Under the pieces are notes generated by a model that saw nothing but the letters and a program-made list of their open reading frames with translations, searched no databases and was not told where the DNA came from. The position numbers were made by a program, and so were the translations under genes. Of a stretch of DNA of 64,000 nt, positions 1 to 9,995 are shown piece by piece (the first letter of the stretch is position 1; each line of letters opens with the position of its first letter). Origin of the DNA: Cryphonectria parasitica EP155 (lineage: Eukaryota > Ascomycota > Sordariomycetes > Diaporthales > Cryphonectriaceae); contig NW_024468912.1 of NCBI RefSeq assembly GCF_011745365.1, forward strand, positions 2,170,001 through 2,234,000, read 5' to 3'.

Positions 1-49
1 AGCCCACGAGGCCGGACACCAAGCCGACGATGGCGCGTCGCGTAACCAT
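1..49 (-). CDS. N-terminal fragment of a gene running off the left edge
   Basis: On the minus strand an ATG at 49 opens a frame that stays open to base 1 and encodes MVTRRAIVGLVSGLVG. It has a short basic start followed by a small hydrophobic stretch, like a signal anchor or mitochondrial leader. The ATG sits in a reasonable context (CTCCATGG). Only 16 codons are visible, so function cannot be judged and a chance frame is possible. Confidence 0.3.
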   Translation of the reverse strand, partial: MVTRRAIVGLVSGLVG

Positions 50-1214
50 GGAGGACGGCGGTTTGGTCCTGGAGAAAGCCTCGGGTTGGGAGCGCGAGAG
101 GTAGGCAGACGAGGTCGAGAACGAGAGCCGGAGGGAGTGGTTGTAGTAATTGTTGTTGTTGGAGGTGATGTGAGACGACTGGTGCTGGACGCTGGGGCGC
201 ACGTATGAGTAGAGGCCCCTGCGGCTACTGAGAGCTCGGAGGTGGGAGAGCGCTCGGAGGTGGGAGAGACCTCGATGGCCTCGGACGGTACCCTGACACG
301 ACCGAAGCCATTCCACTGCAACGCGACGCATTGGGAGTGCTGTCGAGGACTCGCGAGGCAATCCTCACCAGGCAGCGTCGATTGTGAGCGGGCTGGAAAC
401 TGGGAGGTCGACGGAGCAGATCAGTGCGTATGAAAGTACGCAGATGACTGCAGCAGCAGCAGAATAAACTACAGGTATTGATTGCTATGTCACTACCAGG
501 TTCATTTAGGGGACCACCCACCTACCGTCCCCCTGTCTTTTAGGGTCTTCTCAGCGTAATAATGGCCCGTGCGCGCTAAGCGCTATAGGCTCACGTCACA
601 GCAGGTCATAGGGCACTCGGTAGATAAGGTACTGTCTAGCAGGGTAGATGGCCGCACTTGTTCTGATGGGATGGCATTTTATGGACAAGAACCTTCCAAG
701 TAACAAGCCATAATGGTGCAATCAATCTTGGACGAGGGTCTGTCCGTTCATTCTATCTGTGCTATGCAGTAGTCTAGTGTATTTAGAAGGGGGCGTTGCG
801 GAACTCCAACACCTCCAACTACAGTGACCAGCCCGCCGTTACATGGGGTCAGGTACACCAAGTGTTCGTCTCGCCGGCGGGCACCTCCGCTACGGTCCGA
901 GCAGCTTGACTCCGCTACGGTCCCGACCCGGATCCCACTCGCGGGGCTTCCTCTTTCCATATCCCCTCTGAGGACTTTCTGAATCCTCTGGTACAACCGA
1001 CTCTGCATGCTCAGCTCACATAACCAGTGATGCTAGAGGGGTTTGGCTCGAAAGCTGCACCTCTTTTACCAGCCTCTCGGACCTCTCACCCTGCCTGCGG
1101 GACCACGTGCCAGGATCTCGTACTTTGGACTCTGTGAATCTCGCTTCATACCATCCATATTGCCACAACCTTTCAAGGCTCGATTTGTGAGCAGATATAA
1201 TTCTCCTGGCAGCA
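50..1214. other. Intergenic region upstream of the KPWE peroxin gene
   Basis: No supported gene. It holds a tandem duplication of about 17 bp (GCTCGGAGGTGGGAGA twice, about 234-268) and a repeated CTCCGCTACGGTCC at 885-898 and 910-923. The frames here are short and lack coding character. It probably carries the promoter of the rightward gene starting at 1215 and of the partial leftward gene. Confidence 0.6.
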
Positions 1215-2207
1215 ATGGCTGAAGCGAGTCCCACAGATGCCCCGCCCGTCCAAGATGGCGAGTCGACGCTCCGGTCCTTTCACGACTACAGGTGGGACCT
1301 GGACAAGGACTTCCTCGTAAGTCAAACATAAATAAATAAATATAATCAGTCATCTCTGTCCCCCAACCGCCTGCCCGAGACGATAGGATTTGATCGAGTC
1401 ACCGAGCTCACACACAAGGCACCCAAAGGGAGGCCTCGTCTTGGCCCTCGGCGGCCACCACGCCCTCGCGATGAAAGCCTCCCAGGCCGACATCATTATG
1501 CACTCGCGCATCTTCTACTTCGCCCGCATCAGCGGCCTGACTGTCGCCTACGCTACCTACAGGGCCTGGCTGCGAGAGCAGTATCTGGCTGGCCAGCAGC
1601 CTCGCATATGGGAGTGGACACTCCTGGAAGCACTGTGCGGCCACCGCGACAGGCTTGCCTCCAGGACCGCTACCAACCCCCCCTCCTCCTCCTCTGCGCC
1701 TGGCGCGGTGGCAGAGGCTGCAGCCGAGAAGGAAGCTTGGATGAGGCAGCTTCTTGGCTCCGAGACGGGGGCTGGAGCTGCACATGAAGACCCGTCAGCT
1801 CCAGATTGGATGAGGGCCGCACCCAAAGGCGAGCTATACGTTGAGCGGCCGTCGGCTGCCAACGAGGACGACGAAGAGTCCGACCACGTCCCCTACCCAG
1901 AAAAGTTCGCTGCCATCATCCAGGCGGTGCAGTCGGGCGAGCCGGTGGAAGGCATCATACAGATTCCTGATGTCGTGGCCAGGAATCCGGTGAGTAAAGC
2001 GTCGTTTATCCCTCCCTATTTGGCTGGCATGTCAGCTGATACCAGCAGACTACAACGCCCTTTGGCTCGATGCAGAGGCCTCGGAAACCCTGGGAGAAAG
2101 ATCAGCCCGTGGCAGACGGTACCTCGGAGGCGAGGGGGCATGGACTGGAGGGTGCTCTCGACCAGTCATTCCCTGAGCAAGAGGAGACGGCAGAGCTGGC
2201 TACATGA
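1215..2207 (+). CDS. PEX39: KPWE-motif peroxin, PEX39-like
   Basis: Exons 1215-1316, 1387-1989 and 2049-2207 give 287 residues with phase-0 introns of 70 and 59 bp (GTAAGT and GTGAGT donors). Seen: residues about 208-229 form a short helix plus a loop ending IIQIPD, and 50 residues from the C-terminus lies RPRKPWEKD (KPWE at 248-251). Known: a sG-x-P-x-GI-x-x-IPD segment followed by a KPWE motif marks the small fungal/animal family (yeast Yjr012c, human C6orf226) recently described as PEX39, which helps Pex7 import PTS2 cargo into peroxisomes. PEX13 carries a KPWE motif too. The basis for the name is this motif pair. The first 200 residues, including an aromatic helix near 60-90, are not recognisable to me. 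The motif lies in its own last exon, so the unspliced frame misses it. It converges on NUO78. Confidence 0.65.
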
Positions 2208-2870
2208 CGAACCCAGTCGAGCCTACTATATTGCAGTCGGACCCTTCTCGCCTTCACTGCACTATATTCAGGGTCATATATACTCGCTGCACTGGCGACT
2301 AGAATTAGGAGCATACATAAGATACCCAAAGGCAGAGCTCACGAGATTACCACACCCACATATAGTGTGTCGGCCCCAAAGGATTCAACGAAGAACTTGC
2401 CGTTGAAGCAGTAAAGATCCAGCAGTACTCATTAGAAGCAAACGGTGTACCTGGATGACGCTGTATAAAGTACTGTGAATACAGCCAAATATGAACTAGC
2501 AGAAGGGGGATCCTCTCTACAACATAGCACAAGCACTCTAGCAAGCCCATTTACATCTACACAGACACACAGAAGTCTATCCTCTTTCTTCTTCTATTTC
2601 TCCTCTCGCCTTTCCTCTCCCTCCTTCCCCTTCCGAGACAATAGCCTGGTTACGATTGCAGACAGGTCTGCCACACACGGCAATATCACTTTCCCTGATC
2701 ACCATTGCGAGGAAATCATCTCTTGCAAAATTGATGTATTTTGTCTTCGTAGCGACCCTTGACTCCTACATATGTACAACAAAACCTGCTAGCATGCCCG
2801 CAACCACAACGGAAAAAGAAGCCCCAGGAAGCCAGGTGATTTTTACCGTTTATTACAGCCCAGCTAATCA
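2208..2870. other. Convergent 3' region between PEX39-like gene and NUO78
   Basis: 663 bp between two converging stop codons. The stretch near 2580-2640 is strongly pyrimidine-rich. Frames in it are short and lack conserved motifs, so it is most likely both 3' UTRs and terminators. Confidence 0.6.
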
Positions 2871-5475
2871 CTATGCACCATACGCAACCTGTCCCATGGG
2901 TTTATCTTCCTCGATACCTGGAGCCACTGTGTTTTGGTATTAGCATGGTTCATGTAGCTGACGTGGCTCGAGGTCTTGAACAAGTCACTTACTGAAGTTC
3001 GTACGGGGATCTCCAGTTGCCTTAGCTGCTGAGCAACGGGCCATTGTTGGCGAACTATGAAAATGCTGTCAGCGGAGTCGCAGGTATTGTAGGATGTCCG
3101 CGGACCAACGAACCTTCTCGAGATGGCGTCTGTGAAATAAAAGTTCTCAATAGGGAGCTTCAGAGGTGCTCCAGTGGTCTTGGCACCCTTGTTCTGTTCG
3201 ACGAGTTGCACCTTGCTGAGCTGCTGAAGGGCAACGGGCTCGACAACATCGTAGGCTGCAAGGGCAGGGCTAATCTCGACCATTCTGTCGCGCAGAGCAG
3301 CAACGTCATCATAGGGCAGAGGAGCTCCGAGGAACTCGCTTGCTGCCCGGATGATCTTCCAGTCGGTACGAGCAGCACCAGGGAGTCCTGTTGCGGCCCT
3401 TGTCATCTGGACACGGCCTTCGGTGTTGACATAGGTCGCGTTCTTCTCCGTGTACGCAGCACCCGGTAGGACGACGTCGGCAATCTGCGCGCCCTTGTCA
3501 CCATGGTGACCCTGGTAAACGACGAAAGCGTCCTTCGGTATGTCGGCCTCGTTAATCTCGTCCGCGCCAAGCAGCCAGATGAACTTGGGAGTCGTCTCGG
3601 CGACCTCCGCGGATGGTGTGACGAAGCCGACCTCAAATGCGCCAGCTCGAGATGCTGCCCTCTGGAGAACATTGTAACCATTCCACTCCTCGGTGATGAA
3701 ATTGGCTGCATTCTTGTCGACAAAGGCGCCAATGGTCTCATAGAATGCCTTGGCATCGGCATGATCCGTCACGCCAGAGCCCACAATGACCATGGGCTTC
3801 TTTGCAGACGAGAGCTTCTTGCCAAAGGACCCAGACAGGGCCTTCTTCAGAGCAGCCAGGTCGGTGCCCAAGTGCTCAAACTCGAAGGTGGAGTCGAAAG
3901 TCTCACCGACCAGGCCGACCTCGAGATCTGACCGGAGCCACTGCTTCCGGATGCGTGCATTCAGCACGGCGGCTTCGTGTCTGGGGTTGCTACCCACGAT
4001 CAGAATCGCGTCGGCCTCCTCGATGCCCCAAATCCGAGAGTTGAACAAGTAGTTGGACCGTACGTCGACACCATGAGCGACAGGTTGGCTACCAGAAGGC
4101 ATGTCGAGAGCAAGGTTCTCGGAGCCGAGCTTGTTGGCAAGCTCCTTAATGGCGACCATGGACTCTACATCCACCAGCTCACCAGCGACGACCTTGAACT
4201 CGTTGCCTTTCGGCGCCTTCTTCTCCCAAGCTTGGGCGATCTCTGTGAGGGCCTGCTCCCAGTCTGCAGGCTCAAACTTGCCATCTCGGCGTATGAGAGG
4301 CAGAGTGAGCCGCTGTGTCTTCAGGCCGTCGCATGCAAACCGGGTTTTATCGTTGATCCATTCCTCATTGACATCGTCGTTCAGCCGGGGAATGACACGC
4401 ATGACCTCGAGGCCACGGGCGTCAACCCGGATGTTGGAGCCAAGTCCGTCCAGAACATCAATCGATTCCGTCTTCTTCAGCTCCCAGGGTCTTGCACGGA
4501 AGGCATACGGCTTGGAAGTGAGAGCTCCGACGGGGCAGAGGTCGATGACGTTGCCGGAAAGCTCGGTGTCGAGGTTCTTCTCCAGATATGTACCGATCTG
4601 GATATCGTTGCCACGGCCCGTTGAGCCCATCTCAGGTGCTCCGGCGATATCGTTTGCGAACCGGATGCATCTCGTGCAGTGGATGCATCGGTTCATGGAT
4701 GTCTTGACCAACGGGCCGATATTCTTATCCTCCACACCACGCTTCCCCCCAATCTCGTGAAATCGTCCGCGGTCCGCTCCGTATCGCATCGACTGGTCCT
4801 GAAGGTCACACTCGCCACCTTGGTCGCAGATGGGGCAGTCGAGGGGGTGGTTGGCCAGCAGGAACTCCATCACACCTTCTCGGGCTTTGTGGGCAAGCGG
4901 TGAGTTGGTCTTGACGACCATTCCGGGTGCTACTGGCCATGCGCATGACGCGACGGGCTTTGGTGCTCTCTCGACTTCAACCAGGCACATACGACAATTT
5001 CCCGCAATCATCAACTTCCTGTTACATGTTCGATTAGCTTTCGACTTCTAGGGCTACGGGTCGGGTGAATGCGGATCGGGTTTTCGTACTCGTGATAACA
5101 ATATCTGGAGAAGTCTAGGTCAGCAGAGTAGTAATGAGGGGGTCCAAAGAAAGGGACCTGGCATACCTTGGAACGGTCGATCCAGCCTTCTCGCATGCTT
5201 GGATAAGAGCCGAGCCGGCTACGGCACTGTCAGACGAAGACGATTCAATTGACACCGGAGAAGTACTGTACCTTCTATGGAGACTTTCTTTCCATCTTCG
5301 AGGGTTGTTAGCAGATATTCCCGCACCGCGGATACCCTGGAGGTCGTGTCCACATACCAATTGTGAGCTCGACCTCAGCAGGTCGTTGAGTTGTCGCAGA
5401 GAAAGCTCTGGCGGCGCTGGCCACCGGTCGCCTGCCGTTCCGCCAAGCCGAACGTGCTAGAGTCTGTCGCAGCAT
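2871..5475 (-). CDS. nuo78: NADH:ubiquinone oxidoreductase 78 kDa subunit (NDUFS1 type)
   Basis: Seven exons (minus): 5475-5358, 5295-5272, 5218-5167, 5104-5090, 5018-3114, 3054-2993, 2926-2871, giving 743 residues, about the size of the Neurospora subunit. It is the largest peripheral-arm subunit of mitochondrial complex I. It carries a [2Fe-2S] and two [4Fe-4S] clusters in the NADH-to-quinone electron path. Seen: an Arg/Ala-rich mitochondrial presequence (residues 1 to about 30), 2Fe-2S ligands C67, C78, C81 and C95, the CPICDQGGECDLQD and CIHCTRCIRF cluster motifs, then the molybdopterin-type domain. The start is the first ATG ahead of the presequence. Later ATGs before MIAGN are internal. 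The fourth exon is only 15 nt and encodes YCYHE with ligand C67. Two 3' introns (59 and 66 bp) restore the ending NFMAPGIEEDKPMGQ. The 59-bp one has an atypical GTTCGT donor. Confidence 0.93.
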
Positions 5476-6320
5476 CGTGTCGCCCCGACGGAGACAGAAA
5501 AAGGGGAAGGCAGAAGGAGGAGGAAGAAAGAAGAGGTGGCGGCGAGTGTAAAGTCGTGTAGGCCCTTGAGGGATGGATCGTTTGGAATAGTTGACGTCTC
5601 CAGGTTCGAAGTGGCGCTGGAAATGCCCGATTACCAAGTGCGGGGGTATGATTGGCTGGAGCTGCGATGGGGCCCACTCTGGAGCTCTCGTTATAAAACT
5701 TCACGTTCGTTGGCGGATCCCGCGTTTACGATCTACTTTTTTCCTCACCAAACAAAATTGTACCATGTGCACATTTATTGTGGGTGGGCTCGAGCATGGT
5801 TCCGCGCAAGCAGAGCCTGTGTATCGGTCGAGCTCTCCTCTATCTTGTGCTCTAGAATAAGTTCAGACGCCGATTATGGAAGTATGTGAGAGCCAATGTG
5901 GCTCAATGTGCAATGCCTCTTACCGCCGGTCGTTACATCCCAAAATCTCCTTCACGAGCTCGTGTACAAGACGATAGTCGCAACTAGCAAGGCGTGTCTT
6001 TCCCTTGCATCTTGCAAGCCATGTAACATCCTACTGATGATCTGTTCACGTCCAATGACCATGTAGTGACCTCTCAAAATGTGCTGCCTCCACATGTTGT
6101 TCGTCGGCTTCGGCAAAATGAAGGCCAGCCAGAATCCTTGAAGCTCTCTTGCCTCTATGGGCATAAAGCATATGCGACCATCATTTGGCAGCAGACACAG
6201 GAGCGGCTGGTAGGAGGGCTCAGGGGAACGCTGTTGATGATCCCGCCAGCGCCACTGGGAGGTCTGCAATGTAATGGAGAATCCCACGGTCATTATGGCT
6301 GCCGTATCGCCATGTGCAGA
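5476..6320. other. Intergenic region upstream of NUO78
   Basis: 845 bp between the NUO78 start and the 3' end of the next leftward gene. It includes a CT/AG-rich leader just above the NUO78 ATG (about 5500-5535). No coding frame with recognisable character. Confidence 0.55.
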
Positions 6321-6956
6321 TCACGGCTGTCTTTTCGCCCTCTCAATACTTGTGTCCAGACCTTGCCGTACGTTCTTGACGTGTTTGTTGCTATATGCCT
6401 CCATCTGCTTTGCACCGTGGTGCGCCACGTCAAGGAGCTCCCGCGCCGTTCGTTCATGGGGCGGCAGTCCAGCAGGCACGCGGACAGGCGCGTTGCTGTA
6501 CTCAGCCAGCTTCTCCGGTGACAGATGGTAGTGGAGATGAGGGTTTGCGGGGGCCTCGACGTTGGCAAAAAGCTTTTCGGCCTCATCCCAGCCGATTTCC
6601 TGTGGCTCGTGAGGTACAGAGAGAGGACCCTCGAGCCTCTTCTTGGCCGCGGCGATGCGGCGTCGAGCTTCACGTTCAAACATGAACGCCAAATTTTCTC
6701 TCACCGCTTTCTCGTTGGTGTCTAGGTTGTCTCGCATTCTTTGCAGGTACTCAATGCGGTTCTCAGCCGGTCTCATAGGCTGCAGGAGATCGTCTTTGAG
6801 CGGGACGAAGATGGCGGGAACGGTGTGAGTAAACGCCACTTCGTCTTCACCTTCCTCGGGCGGAGGTGAGTCCCGCGTCGCGTCAGCCGCTGCGGCCGGC
6901 GTGTCGCACCCGAATTGAGCTTCACCTCCAGGGTTACCAGTACAAGACGAGGCCAT
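6321..6956 (-). CDS. Hypothetical protein, charged and helical
   Basis: A single uninterrupted frame of 211 codons from an ATG in good context (TAAAATGG). I do not recognise the family. The first 45 residues are acidic and Pro/Ala-rich. Residues about 60-115 are rich in Arg, Glu and Ala with heptad-like spacing (EREARRRIAAAKKRLEG), suggesting a coiled coil. The rest is hydrophilic, ending in a Lys/Arg-rich tail. There is no signal peptide or membrane segment. Codon use is GC-biased like its neighbours, which argues for a real gene. Its position between two housekeeping genes gives no hint of function. Confidence 0.55.
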   Translation of the reverse strand: MASSCTGNPGGEAQFGCDTPAAAADATRDSPPPEEGEDEVAFTHTVPAIFVPLKDDLLQPMRPAENRIEYLQRMRDNLDTNEKAVRENLAFMFEREARRRIAAAKKRLEGPLSVPHEPQEIGWDEAEKLFANVEAPANPHLHYHLSPEKLAEYSNAPVRVPAGLPPHERTARELLDVAHHGAKQMEAYSNKHVKNVRQGLDTSIERAKRQP

Positions 6957-8106
6957 TTTAGGTATCCGGTATCAAGCTGGTTGTGACGAGGGCGTTGCCT
7001 TGAAGTTGTCGTTACAATAGGCAAGAGGTTCCGCAGTAGCGTCGAAATTAGTAGTGTTCTCGACCGAATGCCTGGCAGCTGCCGGAGGGAAGGATGCAGA
7101 AACAGGTTATGAAGCCTTCTTAAAGCACGAGTTTAACCCTTGCAGGATCTCTGTCGTCTCAATGTTCCTACCCAAGAGGCTGAGCGTGTGACTTGGTGTC
7201 GTTCTTGTTATCTGATAATGCGACGTAAAAAGAGATCGGAGAACGATACACAATTGGCCGACGCAAAGTCCAGCTGTGAGGGGCAGAACTTCAACCTGGG
7301 AAGAGCACGGCACAACACCACTTCTATACATTATGTCCAGGACAACTTTCCTGACAAAAAAAATAATAATGTTCGAATGGGCCTCGTTATCACAAAGAAC
7401 TGTGGTCTCAATATAGATCAATGCCACACAACGCCACACCCAAAATGGCTCCACAACGGTCCCTTGACCAGTGTTTCTATTGGGAAATTCTAGTGATAGG
7501 TTCTTCAAAGCGAATTCCTCTATTGACGACTCTGTGACAAAACTTCTGCGATGAGCCGGGGCTGGGTGATTGGCATCTCTCCAACTGCGGATGCGACGTT
7601 CCCAATGTTGTATAAATAAGTAACTCCGGTGGAGGGCGTATTCTGGTATTTTTGCATTTATCATGATTCTCCTAAGGATATATTATCAACGTGCAGGGAG
7701 CTGGAAAAAAACGCAGCCGTGTTTCTACACTCCGGGGCCTTCTTCTTGAGTGGGATCTGGCACTGCTTCTCAATGCAATGCACAGAAGTAATGTGATGTC
7801 TCATAACCCGGTGTACCGCTTCCTAGCGCACTTAAGCAGAGGTGGAGATGGACGACGTCGGTCTCTCCTGACAAGCTGTCAAGGTCTGTCGAGACCAGCT
7901 GGTGCACGTGCTCCCAATACACCAGTCGCCCTTTCGCCCTTTTGCCCTTTTGGAGGGCTGGAACTTGCTTGTCGGAGAGTGGGTTGGGGTTGCTGAGCTA
8001 CTTGTGGAAACCTGGACGGCTTCACCTCTCGGATGCACGGCCGGCTCTTCCTTCCCAGCAATCAAAGCTGTTGTTAATTTTGGGCTTCAAAGTCCCAAGC
8101 TGCCTC
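6957..8106. other. Intergenic region, no supported gene
   Basis: 1.15 kb between two leftward genes. It is more A/T-rich than the genes. A 185-codon minus-strand frame (7107-7664) and an overlapping plus frame exist, but neither has conserved motifs or coding-like composition. A small run of CCCTTTTG-like repeats lies near 7928-7953. Confidence 0.55.
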
Positions 8107-9118
8107 TCATCTGGATGGCAGGACCTTGCGGATGTACTCTCTCCCAATTTTGAGCGCAGCCCGGACCAGATCCTCCAGTCTTCTGTCCCTTCTCCTTCGC
8201 ATCCATAGCAGAACCAGAGCCAGGAGGAACGCATCGAGGACCAGATGCTTCATGACAACCCATAATATCCAGCCCATCCAGGCGCTGAGACTGCGCTCCT
8301 TCTTCAACCGCCACTCTCGGCCTGTCGTGATTTGCTCTCTGAGGGCTGCTATTTCCGTAGATAGTCGTACGATTGCTCGCTCCATCTTCTTGGACCATTT
8401 GTCCCCTCTCTTGACGTACTCGCCGTCTTCATCAGGATCGCCCGCTGCCATACGCCTCTGATAGTCATGTTCCGCCTCGTCCTCCTCGCTCATCGGGCTG
8501 AGGACCTTCAAGGGGCCGTCCGTACCAGACATGGGTTGTGCGAATCGATGGGGGCCACTGTCCGCACCGAGCTGCTTTGCGGAAAGCTCCGAAGAGCTGG
8601 GGCTGTTGTTTTTGATCTGGTTCCACACAAATTCGAGCTCGGATACCAACTCGGCTGCATTTCTGCGTGGCGAGTGTCAGCAACTTGCTCAACTCGTCCA
8701 GGGCGGGGTCATCTGAAGGCTCTGCCACTCACGGTGTCGTTGCATATTTGTGCATAGTCTCAATGAGTGCCTCGATATATCGCCGCTTTGCCTCAGTCCT
8801 GCTGAGGCCTCTCTGCGAATCCCAAGCATCCCACTTATCCTGCTCCCGCTGCAGGTCATCCGAGGCCAAGCCGGTTATTACACTCGGCCTCTCCATGACC
8901 CCGTCGACGTCGCCCTCCATTGCTTGTTTGTAGAGGCCATATAGGCGCATCCGGTCTGGGGGTGGCGGTCGCACTGCTCCAGTCTTGGGTATCTTCTTGA
9001 CGGTGTTGAGCGCATGCACAAACACCCGGTCTGACGGTGAGATGTGACGTTAGATAAAGCCTCGTCATTTCGCCCCCATCCACCTTGCACAGCAAAACTT
9101 GCCTACTGAGTCGGCCAT
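8107..9118 (-). CDS. ATG37: Acyl-CoA-binding membrane protein, ACBD5/Atg37-like
   Basis: Exons (minus) 9118-9103, 9030-8733 and 8662-8107 encode 289 residues. Residues 1 to about 100 are an acyl-CoA-binding domain (start MADSVDRVFVHALNTVKKIP, then RLYGLYKQAMEGDVDG and DKWDAWDSQRGLS). The middle is acidic and low-complexity. Residues about 231-259 form a hydrophobic helix, followed by an Arg-rich tail (RRRRDRR). An N-terminal ACB domain with a C-terminal anchor is the layout of ACBD5 and of yeast Atg37, peroxisomal membrane proteins in lipid transfer and pexophagy. Peroxisomal location here is inference. The first intron (9031-9102) fits only as a GC-AG intron (AG|GCAAGT), which rebuilds SVDRVF. 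The first exon is 16 nt. Other ACB membrane proteins (ER type) remain possible. Confidence 0.72.
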
Positions 9119-9995
9119 GTCTGGTGAGGTCTGCGTCCACCGGTGCCAGCGAGGGCACCAGGGCGACCGTCTGCTCGTGGCAAAGAGACGCTTCGGCGCG
9201 TGGGATCTCCAACCACCGATGTACGAAGTCACCAGGGCTCTAGGTGGCTTGCGATTGGGAGGCCGGACTCGTGCGGGAGAGACAGAACAAGAAAAAGGAC
9301 AGGAAACAAGAGAGGAACAAAGGACGTGGGACAAGTACGCATAGATTAAAAAAAATACGAAGAATTCGAGCAGACGCTTCTAAATTGTCTCATGCAACGT
9401 AAATGGTAGGTCGCTCGACTGCCAGTTCATGCTCCCGCGAGAAGCGATGTTCTGCAGTGGTTTTGGCGCGTGGTGAATATGGCGGGACCGGTACAATGCA
9501 TCTGATTGAACCTCGGCGTAATGGTAATGGCTGGGCTGCTAGCCCGCGGACCCCAATTGAAAGGACGGGGACCCCTGGACTGATCGACAGCCCTGTACTT
9601 ACATAGTATGACTGGCACATGTCATTCATTTGCTTAGTGAGAGCACCCGTCTCTTCTTTCCCCATGTCAGATCCCGCGCATTGAAAATGAGATCAAGACA
9701 GAAACGGAGCGCACCACCTATTGAGGTCGTATATTTCTTTCTTCCGTTATCGCAATCTTTATCTTGTATGAATTGGAATTCGATCATTATAGGTTTATAG
9801 GTTTGAATGGACTGGCGAAATCCATAGTGCACAAAACACAAACTTTTCAGATGGAAGCTTTGCAAGATGGGGTATCGTCTTTCTTCATAGTATCAGAACA
9901 TTTACCAGAAACTTCATCCTCCCGCTTGCGAATACTCAGAACTGCATGCTTGCTATGGCTGACAGTTGGATGCGAGACAACTGTGGCTTGTTATC
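9119..9995. other. Intergenic region between ATG37-like gene and RNT1
   Basis: 877 bp holding the promoter of the leftward ACB gene and the 3' end of RNT1. Only short frames are present. Nothing recognisable. Confidence 0.55.

Noticed and set aside
3044..4760. Several long plus-strand frames opposite NUO78
   Set aside because: They are antisense shadows of a conserved GC-rich exon.
5009..5014. MMIAGN as the NUO78 start
   Set aside because: It lacks the presequence and the first Fe-S ligand. Upstream exons restore both with good splice sites.
7107..7664. 185-codon minus-strand frame
   Set aside because: Composition is not coding-like, it overlaps a plus frame of similar quality, and no motif or splice partner is present.
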